From CBDBJQ01 sp965206405 (GTDB taxonomy: Bacteria; Pseudomonadota; Alphaproteobacteria; UBA8366), in the NCBI GenBank assembly GCA_965206405.1, contig CBDBJQ010000006.1:2294001-2358000 (forward strand): a DNA stretch of 64,000 bases, given 5' to 3'. Positions 7,918 through 15,681 of the stretch are shown here, piece after piece (position 1 is the first letter of the stretch; each line of letters opens with the position of its first letter). The translations under genes and the position numbers were made by a program. The notes under the pieces were generated by a model, which was given only the letters and a program-made list of their open reading frames with translations, was not told the DNA's origin and ran no database searches.

Positions 7918-8718
7918 ATGAGTGGCGCCCCGGGCAGTGAGATGCCGCGCTATGAGGTTTACGCCGTCAAATACGCCGAGCGGGAAGCAACGCGGCATGC
8001 GAGCTTCGTGTTCAAGGACCCCCATGACGGGCCACTGGCAATGGACTACTTCGTCTGGGCGATTGTCGGCGGCGGCCGCAGTTTCGTCGTCGATCTCGGT
8101 TTCGACAAACGCTACGAGCGCGGTGGCCGGCACCTGCTGCGCACACCGGCCGAGGGGCTGGCAGCGCTCGGTCTCGAGGCTGCCGGCATTGGCGATGCCA
8201 TCGTCACCCACCTGCACTACGATCATTGCGGCAGCCTGCCCGATTTCCCGATGGCGCGGATATACCTCCAAGACGCAGAGATGGCTTTCGCCACCGGCCG
8301 CTTTCTGAAGTGGAAGGCCTTCCGCTACGGAAACTTCGCCGAATACACGGTCGATTTCGTGCGCGCCGTCTATGACGGGCGCGTCGTCTTTACCGAAAAT
8401 GCGAGCAAAATCGCGCCCGGGGTCGTCCTGCACCGGATCGGCGGCCACACCCGTGGTATGCAGGTGGTCCAGGTCTGGACCCGCAAGGGCTGGCTGGTGC
8501 TCGCTTCGGATGCGGTCCACATGTACGCCAACATGGAGATTCCCAACCCCTACCCCGCTGTCTTCAGTGTCGGCGATATGCTCGAGGGCTTTCGCACCCT
8601 GCGGGAACTCGCCGACGGGCGCGAGGATATGATCATCCCTGGCCACGACCCTCTCGTCATGCAGCGCTATCCGGCAGCCGGCAAGGGCCTTGACGGCATC
8701 GCCGCCCGGCTCGACTGA
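7918..8718 (+). CDS. MBL-fold metallohydrolase, N-acyl homoserine lactonase-like (copy 3)
   Basis: A 266-residue third paralogue, clearly more diverged than the first two but with the same ligand set: HLHYDH, GGHTRG, LASDAVH, IPGHDP. It lacks about 10 residues in the loop after residue 60 and the C-terminal tail of about 15 residues. ATG 7918 is used; a second Met at 7942 (MPRYEVYAVKY) aligns better with the starts of copies 1 and 2 and could be the real start. It lies 24 bases after copy 2, so co-transcription is likely. The alpha/beta hydrolase gene follows after 65 bases. Confidence 0.78.
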   Translation: MSGAPGSEMPRYEVYAVKYAEREATRHASFVFKDPHDGPLAMDYFVWAIVGGGRSFVVDLGFDKRYERGGRHLLRTPAEGLAALGLEAAGIGDAIVTHLHYDHCGSLPDFPMARIYLQDAEMAFATGRFLKWKAFRYGNFAEYTVDFVRAVYDGRVVFTENASKIAPGVVLHRIGGHTRGMQVVQVWTRKGWLVLASDAVHMYANMEIPNPYPAVFSVGDMLEGFRTLRELADGREDMIIPGHDPLVMQRYPAAGKGLDGIAARLD

Positions 8719-8783
8719 CGGCTCATCAACAGCGCAACCGGCAACGCAACAGTGCACTGATATTTCACCTGGCGCCCGCTCCC

Positions 8784-9626
8784 ATGCCCACATTCGATCT
8801 TGACGGCACGACGATCCACTACGGCGACAGCGGCACCGGAAAGCCGATTCTGATGTTGCATGCGAGCGGGAGTTCCGGTGCCCAGTGGCAGGGTGTGGCG
8901 GCGGCGATGCCGGCGGGATTCCGTTCCCTCAGCCCCGACAATTACGGCCATGGAAGATCAGGCGCGTGGCCGGGCACAGGTATTCCCGGGTTCGACGGGA
9001 ATGGAGCCATGCTCGTGCACCTGCTCGATATGCTCGGTCTGTCCCGGGTCGATCTCGTCGGACATTCCTTCGGTGGGGCCCTCGCCGTTCGCCTGGCGCT
9101 CGACTACCCCGGGCGTGTCGGCAGGGTGGTGCTGATCGAACCGATGTTAACCCACATCCTCGACCGGCCAGAGGACGCCGTGTTGCAGGCCCAGAATTCC
9201 GAAGTATCAAAACGTTTCCGGGTCGCCGTTGCGGCCGGGGATCCTGCCGAGGCATGGCGGGGGTTCATCGATCTCAACAACGTGAAGGGAACCTGGGATT
9301 CACTGCCGGAGGAGCGGCAGGCACGATTTCTCGCCCTGACCGACATCATGCTCGCCGATCTCGATGCCCATTACGGCACCCCGATCCTGCGAGAGCATCT
9401 CGCGTCACTGGCACTGCCCTGCCTCACGCTGCGAGGTGAAACGACGCGGGCGCCGATCGAGCGGATGGTGGAAATTGTCGCCGAAACTGTCCCGGGATCC
9501 GCCTTCGGCATCCTCGAGGGCGCCGGGCATATGGCGCCGCTCTCTCATCCGGAAGATACGGCGCGCATGATCGCCGAATTCCTGCGTTCTCCAACCATAC
9601 CATGTGCCACGAATGTACCCGTTTGA
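8784..9626 (+). CDS. alpha/beta hydrolase
   Basis: A 280-residue cytoplasmic alpha/beta-hydrolase fold protein. The oxyanion-hole region is MLHASGSSGAQW, the nucleophile elbow is GHSFGGA with serine as nucleophile, and the catalytic histidine is in EGAGHMAPLSHPE near the end. The acid is probably the Asp/Glu before ETTRAP. Members hydrolyse esters, lactones, epoxides or C-C bonds, and the substrate cannot be told from sequence. It lies downstream of the three lactonase-like genes in the same direction; opening a lactone and cleaving a further ester would be compatible, but that is inference. Confidence 0.78.
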   Translation: MPTFDLDGTTIHYGDSGTGKPILMLHASGSSGAQWQGVAAAMPAGFRSLSPDNYGHGRSGAWPGTGIPGFDGNGAMLVHLLDMLGLSRVDLVGHSFGGALAVRLALDYPGRVGRVVLIEPMLTHILDRPEDAVLQAQNSEVSKRFRVAVAAGDPAEAWRGFIDLNNVKGTWDSLPEERQARFLALTDIMLADLDAHYGTPILREHLASLALPCLTLRGETTRAPIERMVEIVAETVPGSAFGILEGAGHMAPLSHPEDTARMIAEFLRSPTIPCATNVPV

Positions 9627-9815
9627 GGGATGATACCAAAACCCCGGATGTTGCGGCGGTTCACACGCGCGACAACATAACGGGACCGGATTAAATCGGG
9701 GATTGCCAGCGGCCCATTGGGTGTATAAGCCCAAACAACAGACCCTGGACAATCAGCCTCAGGCAAAGACCCAGAAACTGACATCTGACACAACGGATCT
9801 GGAGAAAGACACACC

Positions 9816-10760
9816 ATGAGTCACCATCACAGCAAGGTCCTGATTATCGGTTCAGGCCCCGCCGGGTACACTGCCGCCATCTATGCTGCGCGCGCCAGCC
9901 TCGAGCCAATGATCGTGGCCGGCATCCAGCCCGGCGGACAGATGACGATCACGACGGATGTCGAGAACTACCCCGGCTTCGAAAGCGTTATTCAAGGCCC
10001 CTGGCTGATGGAGCAGATGCAGAAACAGGCGGAGGCGGTCGGCACCACCATGATCCAGGACGTGATCACCGAAGTGGATTTTTCCGGCCAGCCGCTCCAG
10101 GCCACGGGCGATTCTGGGGATATCTATTCCGGCGACACGGTCATCATCGCCACCGGAGCCCAGGCCCGCTGGCTCGGTCTTGAATCGGAGCAGAAATTCC
10201 AGGGCTTCGGCGTATCCGCCTGTGCCACCTGCGACGGGTTCTTCTTCCGCGACAAGGAGGTTGCCGTCGTCGGCGGCGGAAACACCGCTGTCGAGGAGGC
10301 CCTCTACCTCACCAACCACGCCTCCCGGGTCACGCTGATCCACCGGCGCGATGCCCTGCGTGCCGAGAAAATCCTCCAGAATCGCCTGCTTGCCCACGAC
10401 AAGATCGAGGTGCTCTGGAACCACGTCGTCGAGGAGGTCATCGGCGATACGGACCCGCCCGGCGTAACCGGAATCAAGATCAAGGACACATCTTCCGGCG
10501 AGATCGCCGAGCGGATGGTTGACGGACTCTTCGTTGCCATCGGCCACGACCCGGCCACCGCGGTGTTCCGGGACCATCTGCCTATGGACGAGGAGGGCTA
10601 CATCCTCACCGATACCGACAGTACGACGACGAAGATTCCCGGCGTTTACGCCGCCGGCGACGTTCGCGACAAAATCTTCCGCCAGGCCGTCACCGCAGCC
10701 GGCATGGGCTGCATGGCGGCGCTCGAAGCTGAGAAGTTTCTCGCCGCGCAGAAGGGATAA
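9816..10760 (+). CDS. trxB: thioredoxin-disulfide reductase
   Basis: A 314-residue flavoprotein with the low-molecular-weight TrxB layout: FAD-binding GSGPAGYTAA at residues 11-20, redox-active CATC in VSACATCDGFF, NADPH-binding VVGGGNTAVEEA, and the second FAD motif GVYAAGDVRD near the C terminus. It uses NADPH to reduce thioredoxin in the cytoplasm. GGAGAAAG lies about ten bases before the ATG. It stands alone and converges with the minus-strand MaoC-type gene. Eight kilobases away lies the candidate selenocysteine peroxiredoxin-like gene, whose class of enzyme needs a thiol supply of this kind. Confidence 0.93.
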   Translation: MSHHHSKVLIIGSGPAGYTAAIYAARASLEPMIVAGIQPGGQMTITTDVENYPGFESVIQGPWLMEQMQKQAEAVGTTMIQDVITEVDFSGQPLQATGDSGDIYSGDTVIIATGAQARWLGLESEQKFQGFGVSACATCDGFFFRDKEVAVVGGGNTAVEEALYLTNHASRVTLIHRRDALRAEKILQNRLLAHDKIEVLWNHVVEEVIGDTDPPGVTGIKIKDTSSGEIAERMVDGLFVAIGHDPATAVFRDHLPMDEEGYILTDTDSTTTKIPGVYAAGDVRDKIFRQAVTAAGMGCMAALEAEKFLAAQKG

Positions 10761-10780
10761 TCCGCGCTACGATGCAGGAA

Positions 10781-10797
10781 CGCCCCTGTCAGGGGCG
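10781..10797. terminator. hairpin between convergent trxB and MaoC-type gene
   Basis: CGCCCCTGTCAGGGGCG is a near-perfect palindrome lying between the trxB stop and the minus-strand gene, overlapping the TGA of the latter. No T run follows on either strand, so termination is only suggested by its place between convergent genes. Confidence 0.35.
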
Positions 10798-11322
10798 CCG
10801 GGCCACTAGGAAGGTTTCCTCAACGGCAAAGACAACGGTGCCGTTGTCGTCGGCGAGTTTGCTTTCGGCAAAAATGATACCGCGATCCGGCTTGCTCGTC
10901 GGGCGCTTTCCGGCCACCCGGCGTTGCAGGGTGAGCCGGTCCCCGGCCTTGACCGCGCCAACAAAACGAACCCTGAACTCGAGGCCGCCGAGCATGGCCC
11001 AGACCGTGCGATTGCCGTCGCGCAACTGATGGCCTAGCTGCAGCCAGAGACTTAGCGTGTAGCCGCCGCTGGCGATGAGCTCACCATAGATCGAGTCCCG
11101 GGACGCCTCGGCGTCGAGATGAAACGGCCAGAAATCATAACGCCGGGCATAGTCGAGCATCTCCGTCTCGTCGACCACGCAGCTGTGGCCGGGTTGCTCG
11201 GCGCCCTCATCGATATCCTCGTAATAGAGGATGCGGGCATCATCCGACGCCCCGAAGCGACGGCGCTCCCGCGCCGCTGCTTCGGGAGATCCGGATCCGG
11301 ACGGCGCGACCTCTGCCGTCAC
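10789..11322 (-). CDS. MaoC-family hot-dog dehydratase-like protein
   Basis: A 177-residue single hot-dog domain protein. The segment YDFWPFHLDAEASRDSIYGE followed by LIASGGYT is the MaoC/hydratase 2 core, where D-x-x-P-x-H-x-D places the catalytic acid and histidine. The family hydrates enoyl-CoA or dehydrates acyl-thioesters; catabolic rather than biosynthetic use is likely here given the neighbours. The start is GTG 11322, which overlaps the stop of the upstream dehydrogenase gene as GTGA, so the two are translationally coupled. It is the last gene of a three-gene minus-strand operon. Confidence 0.75.
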   Translation of the reverse strand: MTAEVAPSGSGSPEAAARERRRFGASDDARILYYEDIDEGAEQPGHSCVVDETEMLDYARRYDFWPFHLDAEASRDSIYGELIASGGYTLSLWLQLGHQLRDGNRTVWAMLGGLEFRVRFVGAVKAGDRLTLQRRVAGKRPTSKPDRGIIFAESKLADDNGTVVFAVEETFLVARRP

Positions 11323-12221
11323 AGAGTGATGTCTCCGTTGTCCTCGATCATGCGGGCAACCTCCGAGTGATCGGCGCCCTCACCGAGGCGGTTGCGGGAT
11401 GCGGCATAGGCGTTGCGCACCGGGTTGCCGACAGTCCAGGTCAGGCCAAGACTCTGGGCAAGATCGAGCGCCGTGTTCAGATCCTTGATCATGAGATCCA
11501 TCGAGAACCCGGAGTTGAATTTCCGGCTGAGAACATAGGGTTTCATCTTGCCCTCGGTCGCGCTGTTCTTGCCGCTCGAGAAATTGAAAACATCGATCAT
11601 CTTGTCGGGATCGAGGCCGAACTTCTTACCGACCACCAGCGCCTCGCAGGTCACCACCGTGTGGGTCGCCGACAACATGTTGTTGATGGCCTTCATCGCA
11701 TGGCCGCTACCAAGCGCACCGGTCTCGAATATCTGGCCACCCATAACCTCGAGAGCCGGACGAACCCGCGCGATATCGTCGGGCGCGCCGCCAACCATGA
11801 TGGCGACCGTGCCGTCGGTCGCCCGCGGCACGCCGCCGGAAACCGGTGCGTCGACCATGTGGATTCCCTTCGCGGCGAGAATCTTCCCGAGTTCGACCGT
11901 TCCGACCGGCGCCGAGGACGACATGTCGACGAGGATGCTACCCTCCGCCATGCCGTCAATCAGGCCATCCCCGGAACGCTCTCCGAGGGCGACCTCCCTG
12001 ACGATGCTGCCGTTGGGCAGACAGGCGAAAACGACGTCGGACTCGCGCGCCAGCGCGGCCAGGCCGTTGGCCGGTCGCGCCGTCTCGTGTTCTCCGGCGA
12101 ACGCCTCAACCGCCGCCTGGTCAAGATCGGCGACCATCATCTCCTGACCGGATCGGGCAAGATTGGCCGCCATCGGGCCGCCCATATTACCTATCCCAAC
12201 ATAACCGGCACGCATCGCCAT
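11319..12221 (-). CDS. NAD(P)-dependent 3-hydroxyisobutyrate dehydrogenase-family oxidoreductase
   Basis: About 300 residues. The N-terminal Rossmann motif is GYVGIGNMGGPMA, the substrate-binding signature is VDAPVSGGV, and the catalytic lysine lies in GHAMKAINNML; the C-terminal helical domain follows. The family (3-hydroxyisobutyrate, tartronate semialdehyde and related beta-hydroxyacids) oxidises or reduces small hydroxyacids in the cytoplasm. I chose ATG 12221 because it overlaps the stop of the upstream gene as TGATG; the frame is open further upstream but that part is arginine-rich and unlike the family. It is the middle gene of the operon. Confidence 0.85.
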   Translation of the reverse strand: MAMRAGYVGIGNMGGPMAANLARSGQEMMVADLDQAAVEAFAGEHETARPANGLAALARESDVVFACLPNGSIVREVALGERSGDGLIDGMAEGSILVDMSSSAPVGTVELGKILAAKGIHMVDAPVSGGVPRATDGTVAIMVGGAPDDIARVRPALEVMGGQIFETGALGSGHAMKAINNMLSATHTVVTCEALVVGKKFGLDPDKMIDVFNFSSGKNSATEGKMKPYVLSRKFNSGFSMDLMIKDLNTALDLAQSLGLTWTVGNPVRNAYAASRNRLGEGADHSEVARMIEDNGDITL

Positions 12222-12604
12222 CAACCGCCGCCTTCGACTTCGGCGAACACCTCGCGTGCGACGCCAAAGGCACTGACCGCGCACGGCACACCGGCATAGA
12301 CGGCAACCTGCAGGAACACGGCTGCGATCTCTTCCTTGGAGACGCCGTTGTTGAGCGCGCCCCGAAGATGCAGACGTAGCTCGGCCGGCCGCGGCAAACC
12401 GGCGAGGAGTGCGAGATTGATGATGCTACGGGTCTTGCGGTCGAGCGTATCGTCGCACCACACCGTGCCCCAGCAATATTCAGTGACGAAGTCCTGGAGA
12501 TGCTGTGAAAAATCGTCCGCCTGCTTCAGGGCTTTGTCGACATGCTCCGGGCCGAGCACTTCCCGGCGCACGGCGAGTCCCTGTTCATAATCACTGCTGG
12601 CCAT
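12221..12604 (-). CDS. carboxymuconolactone decarboxylase-family protein (PcaC-like)
   Basis: A 127-residue all-helical protein. It shows the PcaC-like blocks EYCWGTVWCDDTLDRKTRS, NLALLAGLPRPAEL and the conserved His in LHLRGALNNG. True gamma-carboxymuconolactone decarboxylases lack the CxxC of AhpD, and none is seen here. The start ATG 12604 is preceded by GGAAAAGGACAAT, a good ribosome site; the upstream extension of the frame is repeat-derived. First gene of the operon with the dehydrogenase and MaoC-like genes, which suggests degradation of a small lactone or aromatic acid. That role is inference. Confidence 0.8.
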   Translation of the reverse strand: MASSDYEQGLAVRREVLGPEHVDKALKQADDFSQHLQDFVTEYCWGTVWCDDTLDRKTRSIINLALLAGLPRPAELRLHLRGALNNGVSKEEIAAVFLQVAVYAGVPCAVSAFGVAREVFAEVEGGG

Positions 12605-12630
12605 GATATTGTCCTTTTCCCGATGGTTGC

Positions 12631-12666
12631 GGTTTCCCCGGTTTTCCCCGGTTTTCCCCGGTTTTC
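12631..12666. repeat. 10-bp tandem repeat upstream of the PcaC-like gene
   Basis: About three and a half copies of GTTTTCCCCG stand 27 bp upstream of the minus-strand start. A change in copy number would alter leader length. No gene overlaps it. Confidence 0.8.
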
Positions 12667-12827
12667 TTTTAAACTGACATAAACCTGCACCCGGCCCCTT
12701 CCAGAATCCCCCTGTCCCGGTGGCCATTTCGACGGGCCGGGACCGGGCGGCTTGCGCGGGGAAACCGGGCAGCGGGGAAAGCTGTGTGGTGAGGAGCGCC
12801 GTGTGGCACCGACAAGTCGGGCGTGTG

Positions 12828-13727
12828 TCAATCGGCGAGAAACTCGCGGGTCAGCGCCAGAAAGTTATCGAGCTGGTCATGATGCACCCAGTGACCGGCG
12901 CCCTTCATGGAAGCAACCCGGACATCGGCGAAATGCGCCACTCGGCCGTCCTCCTGAGGATCGCTGGCCCAGCTCTCGGTACCCCGCACCAGCAGGGTTG
13001 GACAGGTGATGCGCGACCACAGCGCGTGGCGATCTTCCTCGGGCAGGCCGAAGGGCGCGCTGATGCGCGTGTAGTTGTCGAACTTCCAGCTGTAAGTGCC
13101 GTCCTCGTTGCGGTTCACCCCGTGGACAGTCAGATGGCGCGCCTGTTCCGGCGTCAGATGCGGGTTGGCTTCCTGCATCCGGTGGAAGGCGTTCTCAATA
13201 CTCGGATAGCGGCGTGGCTGTCGGCCGGAACTCGACCGCGTGCGATCAAGCCATTTTCCGACCCGCGCCTCGACCGGCGCCGCATGGCGCTTGCGCTCCT
13301 TCTCCAGCGTCCAGCCCCACCCCTCGATGACCACCAGCCGGCGCACATTCTCGGGACGGAGCCCGGCATAGAGCATGCTGACGGCGCCGCCGAGGGAATG
13401 AGCGACGATATTGACCGGCAGGAACCCCGTTTGGTCGAGAAGCTGGGCGATGTCATAGGTGTAGTCATGAAGCTGATAGGCGCCGCCCACCATCCACTGG
13501 GAATCGCCATGCCCTCGAAGGTCGGGGGCGATAACGTGCCACTCCTGGCGCAGGGATTGGGCGACCCAGTCCCAGTTGCGGCAATGGTCCCGACCGCCAT
13601 GGACCATCAGCAGCGGTGCAACCTCGGGATTGCCCCAGTCGACGTAATGCAGCCGCAGACGCTGCGAAAAATAGGAATGGGACGTCGGCCCCGGAAACCC
13701 GCCAGCCTTGTCATCCATCGCCGCCAT
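12828..13727 (-). CDS. alpha/beta hydrolase
   Basis: About 299 residues with the alpha/beta-hydrolase pattern: oxyanion region LLMVHGGRDHCRNW, D-x-RGHGDS, nucleophile elbow AHSLGGAVS, and C-terminal histidine in KGAGHWVHHDQ. The cap region (GWTLEKERKRHAAPV onwards) is long and charged. Substrate unknown; haloalkane, epoxide or ester hydrolysis are all possible for this group. ATG 13727 is chosen because GGGAGAGG stands five bases before it and the alpha/beta-fold homology starts soon after; the frame is open for another 39 codons upstream without family character. It is transcribed alone. Confidence 0.75.
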   Translation of the reverse strand: MAAMDDKAGGFPGPTSHSYFSQRLRLHYVDWGNPEVAPLLMVHGGRDHCRNWDWVAQSLRQEWHVIAPDLRGHGDSQWMVGGAYQLHDYTYDIAQLLDQTGFLPVNIVAHSLGGAVSMLYAGLRPENVRRLVVIEGWGWTLEKERKRHAAPVEARVGKWLDRTRSSSGRQPRRYPSIENAFHRMQEANPHLTPEQARHLTVHGVNRNEDGTYSWKFDNYTRISAPFGLPEEDRHALWSRITCPTLLVRGTESWASDPQEDGRVAHFADVRVASMKGAGHWVHHDQLDNFLALTREFLAD

Positions 13728-13879
13728 GTCCTCTCCCGTCCCGCCTTGCCTTACCACTGTCAGCCCGGAATACGTAAGGAAGGCCCGTGACGCAAGGCAG
13801 GGGCAAGCGATTACGGCAAAGCGACGGGAATCTCCGTACGACACCCCGGCGCTTCACCCGATGCGACGGATAGGAACCT

Positions 13880-14160
13880 TCATACAGGCGAATACCATGT
13901 GCCTCGCCCCGCCCCATGGCGTTCCAGGCGGTCGTTGCCGATAAGAGCGCGGATATGACCGCGGATATGACCCTTGATGGTATTTCTGCCGGCCCCTGAG
14001 ATCTGGCTACTTCCCCGACGGTGACTCGGCCGTGCCCGTAGGCCAATTCCAGTATCTGAATCGACAACGTCGGGAGGGCGACGAGAAATACGCGCTCGCG
14101 TTCAATCTTGTTCTCCGGCCGGTCTTTGTGCCGCTTCAGAACGTCAAAGAGGTATTCGAT
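13880..14160 (-). pseudogene. Fic-type protein, C-terminal winged-helix remnant
   Basis: On the minus strand the sequence reads SIQILELAYGHGRVTVGEVA, breaks frame by one base near 14005, and then reads SGAGRNTIKGHIR and HGAGRGTWYS before a TGA at 13880. The RVTV-x-EVA / TGA-x-RNTIK / HG-x-GRGTWY series is the DNA-binding-like tail of Fic-family proteins. A 12-base unit (GGTCATATCCGC) is duplicated inside it, inserting G-H-I-R. The Fic catalytic domain is absent. It fills most of the gap between the hydrolase and tesA and looks like the scar of a deleted toxin-like gene. Confidence 0.55.
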
Positions 14161-14205
14161 TCAAGGTCGTCAGCCGGGACTACCCGCCCGAATGGTGTCC
14201 TGGGT

Positions 14206-14949
14206 TTACCGCAGGGCCAGGTAATAGATTTCCTTGGGATTGCTCGATAACGCTTTCCAGAGATGCGTAAGGGATGTAGCCGTAGCCGGCGCGCGCTGTG
14301 TGGTTGCGAGCAGGGGGACGACGTAATCGAGGATTCCCTCGACGATGCGTCCAACGCCGGCCGCATTGGGATGAATCCCGTCGGGCTGCATCAGCGTCGG
14401 CTGGCCGACCAACCCCTCGAGGAAATAGGGATAGAGCAGAACCCCGTAACGCGCGGCGAGATCCGGGAACACCGCATCGAACCGATCCACATAGATGCGC
14501 CCGAGATTGCGCGGCGCCCGCATACCCGCCAGCAGCACCGTCACCCCGGCCGCCTTCAGCCCGGAGAGAATCGCCGACAGGTTCGCCGCCATGTGTCCCG
14601 GATCGAGCCCGCGCAGGGCATCGTTGCCGCCAAGCTCGACGATCGCATGGGTCGGCCGGTCGGCCAGCACCCAGTCGAGACGGGCCAGCCCGTCGGCCGT
14701 GGTATCCCCGGAAACCCCGGCATCGAGTACGGTGACAGCGATTCCCCTGCTGCGCAGCGCCGCCTCGAGACGGGCCGGGAATGCATCCTTGGCCGCTAGC
14801 CCGTAGCCTGCAGTCAGGCTGTCGCCGAGGATCGCGAGGCGCAGCTCCGCAGCCGAGGTATGGGCCGCCGCAAACGCAGCCGCAAGATTGCAAAGCCCTG
14901 CCAGAACCCCATATAGCGCGGCACGGCGCACCCAGATGGACCCACACAT
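14206..14949 (-). CDS. tesA: arylesterase / lysophospholipase L1-like GDSL hydrolase
   Basis: About 247 residues. A signal sequence covers roughly residues 1-34 (hydrophobic core ALYGVLAGLCNLAAAFAAAH), so it is periplasmic. SGNH blocks follow: ILGDSLTAGYG with the nucleophile serine, the block I glycine, GGNDALRG, and DGIHPNAAG with the catalytic His/Asp. TesA-type enzymes hydrolyse thioesters, aryl esters and lysophospholipids. It diverges from the YbbA/YbbP ABC genes, the classic tesA-ybbA-ybbP arrangement; its ATG shares two bases with the ATG of the ABC gene on the other strand. The last 30 or so residues (after DYVVPLL) are not TesA-like and may be read from the joined Fic-remnant DNA. 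Confidence 0.85.
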   Translation of the reverse strand: MCGSIWVRRAALYGVLAGLCNLAAAFAAAHTSAAELRLAILGDSLTAGYGLAAKDAFPARLEAALRSRGIAVTVLDAGVSGDTTADGLARLDWVLADRPTHAIVELGGNDALRGLDPGHMAANLSAILSGLKAAGVTVLLAGMRAPRNLGRIYVDRFDAVFPDLAARYGVLLYPYFLEGLVGQPTLMQPDGIHPNAAGVGRIVEGILDYVVPLLATTQRAPATATSLTHLWKALSSNPKEIYYLALR

Positions 14950-15652
14950 GACGCCTTCTTCCTCCTCCTCATCGTCGCAAGTGGCCGCCCGTCTCTCCGG
15001 TCTCGATCTCACCTTGGAGAGTGCTGCCGGCGCGGTCAACATTCTCAAGGGAATCGACCTCGACATCGCCGCTGGCGAGCAGGTCGGCATCGTCGGCCCT
15101 TCGGGCTCGGGAAAAACCAGCCTGCTGATGATCCTCGGTGGCCTCGAGCGGGCAACCCGCGGTGATGTCAACGTTGCCGGCCGCGATCTCACCGGCATGT
15201 CGGAAGACGAACTCGCCCGGTTCCGCCGCGGCGCGATCGGCATCGTCTTCCAGGCCTTCCACCTGATCCCGACCATGACCGCGCTTGAAAACGTCGCCGT
15301 TCCGCTCGAGCTGGCCGGGCATGCGGACGCCTTCGAGATGGCCGCAGCACAGCTGGCGGCCGTCGGCTTGGCGCAACGCGGCGAACACTACCCGGGGCAG
15401 CTTTCCGGCGGCGAGCAGCAACGGGTCGCGCTGGCCCGCGCCTTTGCACCCAAGCCGGGGCTGTTGTTAGCAGACGAGCCGACCGGCAATCTCGACGAGG
15501 CGACCAGTGAACAGGTCATCGATCTTCTCTTCGCTCAATCGCAAGCGCTCGGCACCACGCTGCTGCTGGTCACCCACGATCCCGCCGTGGTCGCCCGCTG
15601 TAACCGGACGGTCCGGTTGCGCGACGGGCGCATCACCCTCGATCATCACTGA
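14948..15652 (+). CDS. ybbA: ABC transporter ATP-binding protein, YbbA type
   Basis: A 234-residue ATPase of the LolD/MacB-like class: Walker A GPSGSGKTS near residue 57, Q-loop VFQAFHLIPTMTALENV, signature LSGGEQQRVALARA, Walker B LLADEPTGNLD, and the switch histidine in VTHDP. It powers the FtsX-like permease gene that follows 29 bases later. These YbbAP systems do not import solutes and are thought to act on lipid or lipoprotein cargo at the inner membrane. ATG 14948 overlaps the divergent tesA ATG; ATG 14936 or 14888 upstream would also work, but they lie inside tesA. Confidence 0.88.
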   Translation: MTPSSSSSSSQVAARLSGLDLTLESAAGAVNILKGIDLDIAAGEQVGIVGPSGSGKTSLLMILGGLERATRGDVNVAGRDLTGMSEDELARFRRGAIGIVFQAFHLIPTMTALENVAVPLELAGHADAFEMAAAQLAAVGLAQRGEHYPGQLSGGEQQRVALARAFAPKPGLLLADEPTGNLDEATSEQVIDLLFAQSQALGTTLLLVTHDPAVVARCNRTVRLRDGRITLDHH

Positions 15653-15681
15653 TCCCAACCATCACTGATGATGCATCACCA

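Noticed and set aside
6724..8793. Long minus-strand open frame of 689 codons opposite the lactonase-like genes
   Set aside because: It is the antisense shadow of three well-supported genes, caused by GC-rich third positions; its repeated segments mirror the tandem paralogues.
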